Part shown: piece after piece, positions 13,201-24,200 of the stretch | Numbering within the stretch: position 1 is the first letter of the stretch | How the letters are laid out: every line of letters starts with the position of its first letter | NCBI GenBank assembly: GCA_003993805.1 | Contig: RSEF01000020.1 | Location: 10,505,599-10,569,598 of the forward strand | From: Himantopus leucocephalus | Lineage: Eukaryota; Chordata; Aves; Charadriiformes; Recurvirostridae | DNA: 64,000 nucleotides | Reading direction: 5' to 3' | Position numbers and translations under genes: made by a program | Notes under the pieces: model-generated | Told to the model about the DNA's origin: nothing | The model's input: only the letters and a program-made list of their open reading frames with translations | Databases searched by the model: none

Positions 13201-13866
13201 GAGTTCCAGGGTAGCTAGGCTGCTTGTTTGCGTGCCTGAAGTTGGACAGTAGGAGTCAAAGAGAGCACATCTGGCTGCAGCTGGAACATGAGAGCTCTTG
13301 TTGCTAAGGTCCTGGGCTGAAAACCCGGGGTACAACCACCCAGCAACCATCAGTACCTCTGCAAACAACAACTGGCCGATGTGTCCAGAACTGCCGGAGC
13401 ACACAGCTGACACACTTGCTGTGGGGGGGCAATTAATGATGATGCTCGCAAAAAGGCCTCCTCAAGGCTGGCAGTTCTAGAGGCACTCGCTGCAACTGTG
13501 AAAAGCAGTGCATACACTGAGGTCTGGCAGCACACCTTGCACGTCTGAAAAACCCTCCGGCCTCAAGACTCCTCCCTTCTGTTGCAGCATCCCACTAACT
13601 GCTGTCGTCAAAGGTCACCAGATGTTTCTTCCACAACATTTAGTGAGTAGATGGGAGTGGAGGCACAGGGATGGTGAAGGATACAGAAATGCTTAAAGAC
13701 CTCAGGGATCAATAAGTCTGTTTCGGAGCGAGGACTGCAAGATGCTATTTAGACGACTGTCGCTTTATGGAGAGGTTTAAATTCTGCCTGTGCTATCTGC
13801 CGACCTACATTGATGCCACCACAGAGTTTAGCGCACATCCCCCTCTCTCTGTGCCATCCAGCTGTG
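10266..13866. other. Intergenic, nothing recognised
   Basis: No gene or repeat family is recognised. The longest open frame of the window (10599-11579, minus, 326 codons) lies here. Its translation has low-complexity Ser/Ala/Leu-rich stretches and no domain, and I regard it as chance. Confidence 0.55.
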
Positions 13867-13923
13867 GTGTGCCACATCCAGCCCTCTGTGGTGTGCCACA
13901 TCCAGCCCTCTGCGGTGTGCCAC
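13867..13923. repeat. 24-bp tandem repeat, about 2.4 copies
   Basis: The unit GTGTGCCACATCCAGCCCTC plus TGTG recurs with a 24-base period at 13867, 13891 and (partial) 13915, with one mismatch between the full copies. Confidence 0.85.
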
Positions 13924-15068
13924 CACCACCGACGAGTGCCAGAGCATTCGCAGCTGCACACCTTGACCAGGCTTCCTGGGCAGGGAGGTTCATGCTTGTT
14001 TTCCATTAACACGTTGCTCGTTCCCCAGCCCCTTGCCATCAAGAAAACCACCAGCGATTGATTTACCTGTGGTCAGGCTTGAGTGTCATTTATTTGCATC
14101 ATTTCAGTATTAAAACTGAGTATGAGGGGGATTTTTGCTGCAGCTAATAACTGAACGCTGCTGTAATACACACCATTGCCAACATGAGAATGGGTCATGG
14201 TAACAAAACCCGTTGACAATTGACAACCCATTCCCAGCTGTATTGAGACTGGGAAGAAGTACATGACCGGGATCCGTGCCCGTGAGAGATCAGCTGGTCA
14301 GCTACAAGGCTGTTCATGAACTTCAAGAGAACAACACTGAAGATGCGCTTTTTAAAGAACACTAAGGAACTCTGTTGGCTGAAACAGGAAGACCGTGAAG
14401 ATGCATCATCAGACTTTCTTTTGTCGCTTGGCGTGCAGTTTGCCTCTTGTTCTTTCTGTTGTTGTTCTGCAGGATGAGGGAACGATGACCCCCCCGCAGG
14501 ACGAGCTGCTGCTGCTGCTCTCCCATGGGGGCAGTGCTTCTGGGACTGAGCTGAGGAGCCTGTGCCTGGCTGTGGCGGCTCAGACCCCGGACCTCGATGC
14601 CGGGGTGGCTCCTGCTGGGAGCAGACACGGCAGGCAGGCACTGCAGCCAGCCTGGAGCACGCACCCAGCACCTCGTGCTACTTAAAGCACAACCCGTCTT
14701 TCTCTTCTTGAAGAGATGGTGAAAGCCAAGGGCATTTTTTTTCATCATTTCCTTCAAATTCAGACAGAATAACTGACCCTTCTCTTGAAGAAGCTTTTTC
14801 TGATGAGCATTTCAATGGAAATCAGGAAGAAGCTAGAGAAGCAGCATCCTGCTGGTGGGAACTTTCTGCAGGAGGCAGGCGGTTTGGCTGCTGGCTCCTG
14901 GCAGGGAACGCGCCGCGCTGGGCTGTGCTGTGGCCCATCCTGCCGGCGAGGCAGCCTGCCCAGTCCCTCTGGGAAGGTGCTGATGGGACCATGTTGACAG
15001 TGCAATATGAGGAAAGGAAACAAGACAAAATAAGCAAGTAAGACTCAGGCTAGACGACAAGGAAATCA

Positions 15069-15074
15069 TTTATT
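15069..15074 (-). terminator. Possible distal poly(A) signal of CDH22 (AATAAA)
   Basis: This is a canonical AATAAA on the minus strand, within GGAAATAAATGATT. It would give a 3' UTR of about 2.6 kb. It is supported only by the motif and strand. Confidence 0.25.
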
Positions 15075-17415
15075 TCCAGGTCCTAGAAAGACCTTGAAAA
15101 AATAACAAGGGTGAGGAAATCAACCTCCTAATTTCATTTGGGTAGAGAAAGGAAATCAAAGTGACTCCATCGGACACTGTGGCAGCTGCCAGCTCCTCCT
15201 GCCGGGTGCGGGTGGGCAGGGAGCGCGGGGCAGCACTGCGTGGAGTTGCCGGCTCGCTCGGCACTGCGCTCCTCCCATATTTACACGTGGGATAGAAATT
15301 AAACCGCAAGCGTGCGTGCATGCGTGTTGGGGAGGACTGGCTGGTCGGGGATGGAGAATAACCCGGTGGGAGGGTTACTAAACACGTACCCTGTCAGGCC
15401 CCATCTCCTAGGGACAGAGCCCTGCTATTGCACAACACTTTTGCTAGAGGAAGGGCCAGCTCCGGAGGGGCGAGGGCACAGCTATTCAGCCCAGAGGGAA
15501 AAGACGAACACGTTCCTGAGGAAAGAGAGGGCTTTCTCCATTCTCCTGCTCCGGGGTTTGGGGCATCACCTGCCTGAGGCGGAGTGGCCAGAGCCAGCAC
15601 TCGAGGGCCAGCATGAAGTAGCCCGTTGGCCCCGCTGCCTTCCCAGCATCATCACAGTGAACCAGCAGCACGCCGGAGCGTGGGTGCCAGCAGTGAGGCG
15701 CCTGCTGCCTCCTCTGCGGGGGAGACCGGAGAGACCCTGAGAAGCGAGCAGCTCCCGGTCCCAGCGCGAAAGCTGAGCTGTGGCTCCCGCGTGGGTGGAC
15801 ATGGCAGCAGCGGGCAGGAACAGCCGAGGGCAGGAGCAGCTGAGGGCAGGAGCCGCGGCAAAGACGTGTCCTGCCCTTCTCCGCTGTCAGGTCTCGTGCT
15901 GCGGCCAAAGGACCAACACCAGCAAAACACAGTAAAAAATAAACACGTGGGTACATTTACATTTAAACCTTCTCCAAGGATAGAAAACACTGTCTGTGGC
16001 TAAACTAAAAGGACAAACCCAGTGACAAGCCCAGGATGTGTCAGGCCTTGGGAGACCTTATCAGTTACCTATCAATGATATAATTGATTTTTTTTCCAAC
16101 AGGAACAGATAAGGAGCTGCACTAGCCAGCACAGCCTGAGAAGCTGCCCGGGGGGTGTTGCTCAAAGTGCTGCTCAATTTGCCCCAGGGGAAGTCGGCAG
16201 ACTGGAAAGGCGCAGGGCACCGAGCGCTTTCCTCCAGCATCATGTGCAGCCTGAGGAGCAACGGCACATCCCGATGGTTCCTCCTGATCTGCCTCTCGAA
16301 ACCAGAGATTTCCTGCAAAGGCAGCGCTGCTGTGGGAGCTCGTGCAGGTTTCTTGCAGGGCACCGTGCTGGGGTGGGGACACCCCGGGTACCCCGAGGTG
16401 TCACAGACCCACTGCCCAGCCTGCACCACCCAGCTCGGCCGTGCAGCAGTGCCAGCGGGATGTGGCCTCATGCCCATGTCCTGGGGATGGCTTTTCTATT
16501 GCTGATGGTGATACTTTGCTGTCAGCTGGGTGTAAGCAGGAATTATCCCTCCAAACCAGACAGCTGGGGTTCTCTTGCGCCCTACAGCATGATCCTCTAG
16601 CCGGGATGCAGCTCTCCCCCACCACTGAAGGCCAGGGTGTGCTGACGTCCCGCCTTCTGCCCTGCGCAGCCCGCGCCATTTGGTAGAAGGCTCACGCTTG
16701 GCCGAGAGCCCTGCAGACCCGGGCCCAGCCTGCCCCGAGGGGCTGGCAGAGCCGACCCGGGGAGTGCCGCTCCGTGCCCCTCCAACGGCGCTCCCCAGCA
16801 CCACGGCTGTTCCGCGGCTCAGGCCACAGCACCGTGCCTCGGCGGCAGACGGGGCATCCCTGTCCATCACCGGGGCACACGGGGACCTTACAGACAACGT
16901 CCGCTGTGCAGGGAGAGCCCCTTCAAAATCATAAGCATCTTTGATAACCCCAAGAAAGGTCTAAGAACTGAGAGGTGAAGCAATTGCAGCTTAGAGGCAA
17001 AGTGTGTTTTGAAGTGAACTCTGGTGCAGCGGTCGCTCCGTGCAGGATGTGACCCCGGAGCCTGCATCCAGCACGTGCATCCCCAGTGCCGCACGCTCCC
17101 TCTGATGCTGCCGAGGAGCCCACGCGCAGAGAAGGAGGACTCCAAAAAGCTAGTGAACCTAAGGGGGAAAAAGCTGAACAGAAGTTAAAAGCTTGTTTCC
17201 CTCTGCAAGGAAAGCTCTTAAAGAAATCAAAGCACTTCAAATGCTCTGACTCAAGTGACAAAAACAATTTAGACGACAAAAGGCTCCCGGTGTACTCTTC
17301 CTCTCCTGAACTGGGCTCACTGAACAGATCTATTTAAATGATAATTTGTGGGGGAGAAACCCCCTCCAAACTCTCTTGAATTAGATTTTCTCTTTCTTAA
17401 ATTAATGTGTAGTGC

Positions 17416-17421
17416 TTTAAT
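17416..17421 (-). terminator. Possible proximal poly(A) signal of CDH22 (ATTAAA)
   Basis: On the minus strand this reads ATTAAA, about 260 bases after the TAG stop, in the first AT-rich stretch downstream of the GC-rich terminal exon. The hexamer is the second most common polyadenylation signal, but the hexamer alone is weak evidence. Confidence 0.25.
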
Positions 17422-17684
17422 GGAGACTGGTATTAAGGAGATGACGATGGCCACAGCAGCTCCTTTGGGCGCCCCGGCATTGCCGTGCGGGTGCAGAGGT
17501 GCCCTGCACAGGAGGCAGCTGCCAAGGAGCACGTCGCCCGGCACTCCCCGGCCCCACGGTGCAGCCCCTCTCCGGCAGCCAAGGTGCCCGGCTGGAGGCG
17601 CACGCTGTCCCCGCATGGCACCTCATGGGCACAGAGCCCCAGTCCAGGAGGCGCCGGGAGCCTCGCGAGGTGCTGGCGGGATGG

Positions 17685-18223
17685 CTAGGACTCCTCGCTG
17701 TCCTCCTCACCCCTGCGCCCAGCGTAGAGCGCTGCCAGCTGCCGGAACCTCGGCCCCCAGACCCCCAGGTAGGAGAAGTCCTGCTCCGAGCCGCTGGACC
17801 AGGTGTTGATGGAGCTCAGGGAGGGCACGGGGGAGTCCGAGCCCTCGAAGGCGTAGGTCTGGAACGAGTCGTAGGGCGGCACGGAGAGGTCCTCGTCCGC
17901 CTGCTCCACCTTCTTGCAGATATAGTCTCTGAACACGGAGAAATCCAGGTCCGGGCTCTGCACCCACTGCGGGAGGGCATGGAGCTCGGAAGCCGGGTTT
18001 CCGCTCAGGCCCCCCTCTCCCGGCCCCCCGCCTCCGTCGCCACCTTTGATCTCACTGAAGTCATAGAGGCTGCGCAGGGCTGACATGTCATAGGCCTCTG
18101 TGTCCTGCTCGCCACCCCCTTCATCGTTGTATTTGATGACATTGTCCCTCATGTCCTCGTCATCCTCGGATGTCAGGTGGCTTTTGTGGTGTCGCTTCAG
18201 TGTGAGGATCAGAAGGACCAGCA
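17685..18223 (-). CDS. CDH22: CDH22 exon 12, coding part (539 bp): end of transmembrane helix and cytoplasmic tail
   Basis: The terminal coding exon begins after a ttcccag acceptor with the last two bases of a valine codon and ends in a TAG stop at 17687-17685. It encodes 178 residues. LVLLILTL finishes the membrane helix, followed by [20 protein letters not shown]. The juxtamembrane motif with [22 protein letters not shown] is the p120-catenin binding core that controls surface stability. The C-terminal [18 protein letters not shown] and [23 protein letters not shown] form the beta-catenin binding site. The linker between them is glycine-rich ([12 protein letters not shown]) and, from memory, shorter than in mammals. 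This exon is the GC-richest part of the gene. Confidence 0.97.
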
Positions 18224-21200
18224 CTGGGAAAGGAAGAGACGGTCAGATGGGCACAGGGGCTTGTGCAAGCCGCGCTCCTGCCGGGGCAAGGATGGCCGGT
18301 GCTCAGCGACAGGGTGCAGAGGCACAGCACCCTCCGGCACAGGGACCCCCACAGCCGAGACCGCCGGCAGCCCGTTCCTATCAGCCAGGCTCATCAAGTA
18401 GCAGCTGTGCTGTGTCACTGGCTGGGAGAGAGGTTTGCCCGGGCTCCAGTGCAGACCGGGAGCTTCCTTTCCCATGCAGCCTGACCGCTGAGACAGGAGG
18501 GACAGATGGATGAACGCACGGCTGGACAGACAAGCGGATGGATTCTGCAGAAGATGAGTAGGAAAAGGGGGTGCATGAATCACAGCAGCAGCCAAATGTT
18601 GGGAGGGTGAATGTGGAGCAGATGGCACAGAGCCTGAGCAATGAGCCGCAGATGTGTCCCGGATCATCATCCATTCATCCCATCACCTTTAAAGCACCGA
18701 TGTGCACTTTATTCGTTTGGGCAATTAGGCAGAAATTTGTTTGCGCTGCGTTGGAAAATGAAACCAGTGTAAAGTGCACCCTGTGGGAAAGGGTTTTCTA
18801 AACGGAGACACAGCAGGAGACGGGGAGCAGAGTTGTGCCAAGGAGAGGAGACTTCACTGAACAACATGTTGGCTTCCACAGATGTCCGGACAGCCCTCAG
18901 GAGCCAGCTGTGAGCCCGCACCAATGCTGGAGGGCTTTCAGCAGCAGCGTCCATCAACTGCCCTATGCTAAACCTGAGGGCACTGCAACACCCCTCTCTC
19001 AGAGACCCTTCCCACGCGCACACAAGCCCACACCTCCCCTGCACCTTCACACTGTGCCATGGTGGCCCAGCACAAGCTTCTGCCAGTGTGTCAGTGGTGG
19101 CAGCAGCATTCCCAGGGTGTGGGCAATACTCTGGTTTGCGAGCACCCCAGCTCAGCATCCTGCCCACACGCTCACGCACACTCTAACACTGACCATCCCC
19201 ATGGTCCGATGTAAGAGCACATCTGCGCGCACCACATCTGCCACCCTTGGCCACCACGCTGGGATGCACATGTGCTCCGTCTGCTGTGGGCATGGCACGG
19301 CAGCCTGCGAGCAGCTCTCGGCTCTTGCCCTGTGAGGCGGGGAGCAAGCCAGCACCTCTCCAGCCTCCGCTGGGCAGCAGCCCACCTGCCTGTCCGCAGG
19401 GACCCCGGCTCTGGCTGCCGTGCGAGCCCAGCACGTGGGAGTTGGGGCAAACATGGGAGCTTCCCTGATGGTCCCCCACTGGCAGGAGAGCCAGGCTTCT
19501 TGCCCCACACGCTGCAGGTACCAGCAAGGAGACAGGTGGCAGAGGAGCCGGCACCGTGCCCACGGCAACCGCCTGCGCTCATTGGTGTGATGCTGGGTGG
19601 AGAGGAGAAGGGACAGGACAGGAGGAAGCCGGGGGACAGGCGGGCACTCACCGACCAGAATGAGGATGCACACCAGCAGTGCGATGAGGGCACCGGGGCT
19701 CAGCGTAGCTGATACGACGTAGGCTGTGCTGTTGCAGGACTGGATGGCCCCGTTGCTGTCACAGCCGCAGACGCGGATGGTCAGAGTCCCCGTGCTGCTG
19801 AGGGCCGGCGGGCCGCTGTCCACCACCAAAATGGGGAGCAAGTACACGTCCTGCTCCTGGCGATTGAAGCCCATTCTCTGCGTGTGCACCGCAGCCGTGT
19901 TGTCTGCAGGGAACAAGTAAAACCACAGCAAAGTCACCCCCATAGCACAGCCAGCAGGACTCACCAGGAGCTCATCCGCACTCAAGACGAACAGGGGTTG
20001 TTCGTGTGCCAACTCCAGCAACTGCCCAAAGAGGCGGTGGGGCCTCCCTCCTCTCCATCACGGGGGAGCAGGGAGCCGGCTCATGGCTCCCCTGTACTGC
20101 AGCCCCCCAGCAGCCCGAGCGCCTGGAGGTGGCCGGCTCTGCTCCAGCACATTCTCCTTAGACAGGCACCTTGGGGCCAGCCCGGCGTCTCCCCGGCCAG
20201 CGCACCCAGGGCACGGTGAACCCGACACAGGAGCAACAGCATATGGGTATCTGAGCCATGCTGACCAACCACACAGTTGGAGCAGAGAGAGGGGAAAAAA
20301 ACCTTCCAGAAGACTCTCCGAGGGTGGCACAGAGCAGGAATCAGGATAAAAACCAGTTGCTGACATGGAGACCAGAGCGGACGGGGGTCTGCAGGTGGCA
20401 CTGAACCTGCAAGAGCAGTTACTGCTTCCAAACCCGAGAGCTGCGGGTGAAGGGTCCTGCCTCAGCCGGAGGGCCAAATACCCTCAGGATCCTTTGTAAC
20501 TTCTGAAGGAGCAGGCAGAGCTCCTTCCAAGCCTCCCAGTTGAGCCAGCCATCCTCCTCCCCATCTGCTCAGACCCTGCTGTTTCAGGGGCTCAGCCGGC
20601 ACAGCATAACCCATTACGATCCCATTAACACGGCCACTCCGTGGGCCCCTCCAGGGCCCGGGCGCCAGAGATGAACCCAAACAGCAGCTGCGCCCAGACG
20701 ACCTGGAGGAGGGAGGGGAGGAACAGGGACCGAAAAATCAGCTCGGCTCCTTGCTCATGTGTGCTACTCGCTGCCAGCCAGCAGCAGAGCGGGGAGGGGA
20801 TTGAACAGTAGCTGAACGAGTGCGGCCAGATGTCAGAAGTGGCTGCCGACTGTCTGCAGTCTTTATCTAATAAAACGTAGATTGGCCCGCTCACAGCAAG
20901 GTGCTGCTGTCTACAGACTCTCTCCTCATTGCACCTGATTTATGCTGGACTGGCCCCTTTCTGTATCAATCAGCTCTTCGATCGGAAAAGACATCTATTC
21001 TAATTCTGGCTCTTGGGCTGCCTGCCACCGCGGAAATTGCCGTATGGATCGGGTGCTGCACGGGAGCACACGGGGCACGGCGGGGACAGGAGGCGAGCCA
21101 AGAGCAGAGCAGAGGGGCAGGCACACGCCGAGCCGCAGGCACACGCCGAGCCGCAGGACAGGGAAGATCCACTGGCCAGATGGGAAGCGGGGCAGATCCT

Positions 21201-24200
21201 GGAGACGCCGCGCAGCAGCCGGGGCAGAGCAGAGCATGGAGCCCACCTACCCCCCGAGCTGCTCGGGGCTGGGGGCCAGGATCCCAGTGCTGAGCCCTCG
21301 CCCAGCTCTGCCAGCACAAATGGCAGAGGCACAGACGACCTGCCTGCAGGACTGCTGCAACCAACCCCAGCAAAGGCCAAGCGAGGGCAAGGCTGCTCTC
21401 TGCTTCAGGGCGGGTTGGAAGAGGAGCTGGGGCAATCCGTACCCCCCCGTGCTGACACGCGAGTGCAGAGGTGAAGCTCACCCCGTGTGTGCCGGAGCCG
21501 AGCGTGGCTAGGTGCAGCAGAAGCGAGGAAGACGGGCTGTCTGTGCCCAGAGGGGAGGCAGCAGTGCACGGGCTTGTGCCCAGAACAGCGCTCAGCTGTC
21601 GTGGTGCTAAACACCAGATTGCTGCTTCCTATCATCAGGTTTCTGGACTCAGCCCACCAGAGTCTTCTGTGTTGCCAGAATACGGCCGTGTTGCTGGGGA
21701 GAGCGGAGCCTTTGGCACCCTAGCTGGGGAGAGCTGGGGTTCCAGCATAAAGGAGACAGGGAGAAAGTCATCTCTTCCAGTTCATCTGAGAGCACAGGTC
21801 TGCCTTGAAGAGCTCAGCGTGGGAAAGGCAAAGACACCAGAGAGAAGAACACACCAGCCAACATTTGGAGGCTGCACTGAATGCCACAAGGGTGATATTC
21901 AAAACCAGATCTTACTCATGCACACCGAACTGTGCTGCAGGTCACTAGGAAAAACTCTTCCTTTGTATGTAGCATCTTTTATCCATTAAGGGAATTTTCC
22001 AGGTAACCTCACTCATCCCTGCTCAGGGCAGCAGACTTCAAGCAGGCAACATCCTCAGGAGCACAGAGCAGAAGACAGCAGTAAGGCAAAGGCTTGTACG
22101 AGTCGATCTGGGGACAGTCTGCCTCAGAAGGGAGGATACTGCATGCAATGTCAGCGCTCCGCCTGCAAGGCTGCAGCCCCAGCACCGACCCATGCTTCGA
22201 GTCAGCCGTGATCCGAGTGCTGCAGCATCGCCAGCCCGTGGAGGGGATTGCCCACAGCGGAGAGCACGATCTTGCTGCATCACATGCATTGCCTGGCTTC
22301 TCTGTATGTGAGGCAGGGACCACAGACCCTCTGCCTGGGCAGCCACCTGGTCCTGCAGGACATCTGCCACCGCGGCTGAGACTCCTGGAGCAGCACGTGG
22401 CCCCAGCACAGAGGCAACTCGGCAGAGCCGTCAGGAGGAGCAGGGGAGCACCAGCCCCCCGGGCAGCCAGGAAGCTGAAGCAAGCGTGGCAGCCTGCCCG
22501 CAGCAGAACCTGCTGAGAAGCTGCCTATTGCCTACCAAGGATGAGCTAGGAAAAAAAAATAAATTATTGTTACGCTAATCGTTTGCACAAAGGTAACAAG
22601 ATCTAATTTGGTGCTGCTCCCTCATCTTGCTGCAGCATAGCAGGGAGATATAAATAACGTTAATGGCACCATCTCAGCAAGAGGCTAGGACTGACTCCTA
22701 GCTAGCCCAGCTAGACCCAGTGGAGATGAAGCCACAGGACAAATGGGACAGACCCACTTGCTGTGAGCACGAAAGGCTCTGGCCCTCAGCCCAGGAAGGT
22801 CGCCTTTGCTGGCACCGTCACACCAGTCAAGTAACCAGCTTGTGCTCGTGGTCGGATCCTGGCTCGGAGGATCCTCGTGCATACAGCCGTGTACCTCCAC
22901 GTGCCACTCAGCCCATCTCTGGCCCAGGTGTGATGAACCACTGTGCTTGGGAGCTCTCCCAGCCGCCCGCACGAGCACCTCTTTAGGGCTGCGTAAATGC
23001 AGGCGTAGCACCAGCTCCTCACCTCTCTGGAAATGCAGCAGAAGGCTGGCGACTCCCATTCTGTTTACAGCCAGCTCCAGCTCCTGTGAGGGACCTGCCA
23101 CAAGGCACACTGTATTTTTAGGAACAGTCTCTAGAAATCAAGGGGAAATACACGTCCAAGTCGCAGAGAGGCAGCCACTAAGCTCAGCTCAGCTGAGACC
23201 GCTCAGACAGCACGTTGCACCGCTGAGCCCCTTCACCTCCGAGTATGGGAAGGAGAAATATTTTCACTGCTTAACCCGCAAAGTCAAAATAAAGCAGCCA
23301 GTACTTAAATATATCAGCAGCACGACAGACAGCTCTGCTCTGAGAAACCTCAGCTCAGGAAGGGGCTGAGGTCTTGCTCCGTAACCCAAAACTTGGTGCT
23401 AGGGAGAGAGACAAAAATCACGACTACAAAACACTATTTCAAACACCATGAAACAACATTTTCTCTCTTGAATAGGGTGACATGAGCACTTCCTACAGGA
23501 GGGAGATCCACAGAAATGTCACGTTTACACCTATGACATTGCTCACCGGGGCTGCACAGCCAGACCCTGCTCTGGCAGAGACCAGCCCCCTCCAGGCACT
23601 GAGACAGCTCCAGCCTCCTCCCTGCTGCCCACCCGCTGCGCCCACGGCTCCACAAACTGTTTTCTCTGTCGGGCGTTTACACCCCTGTTGCTTGCAAACT
23701 TCTGTGTTCCCTTCTGAGATACTCCAGAAAAAGCAGCGCTGCTGCCATGCAGTGTAGTCTATTTGACCACAGAAGCAAAGAAAATTTTGCCCAGATCTGG
23801 GAAAATGTATCCTGGAAAATGCATCCGAAGCAACCTCCTACAAAACAGCATCATTTCTCTTGGTACAGTTGTTTCTTTACATGCAGCTGACCCAAGGCAG
23901 TTGCTTCAGGATGTGTGTCTTGGTGTGGATTTGTTAGTATCGGCACAGCCCGAATCGTTGCAAGGAAAAGCCAGGCAGGGCTGGCCCTGCAGCCTCTCGT
24001 GTCTCTTCCACTGTAGCAGCTTTCTGCTAAGTCCATTTTTAGGGTCACGAGGTTGAGGAGCAGTGTTTCCCAGGAGGTGGTACTGAAATTTGAGCAGACG
24101 GTAATCCACAGCATTCCTGCACAGACAAGCTTGGATTGCCACACTTATGTTTTCCTGCCCAGTCCTCACCCGGGTGCACTTTGTGTTACGGTCACACCGC

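Larger units (their letters stand above)
13924..17684 (-). other. Probable CDH22 3' UTR and flank
   Basis: No coding sequence is recognised. The part next to the stop codon must be the CDH22 3' UTR, but its end is undefined; candidate hexamers are at 17416 and 15069. A minus-strand octamer ATGCAAAT lies at 14092-14099. Confidence 0.5.

Noticed and set aside
12857..13260. Open, lower-GC stretch considered as an exon or repeat
   Set aside because: No domain, no clear splice sites in a common frame and no match to a repeat family I know.
1..17684. CD40, the expected neighbour downstream of CDH22
   Set aside because: No cysteine-rich TNF-receptor repeat or TRAF-binding motif exon is recognised in any frame. 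The gene probably lies further left.
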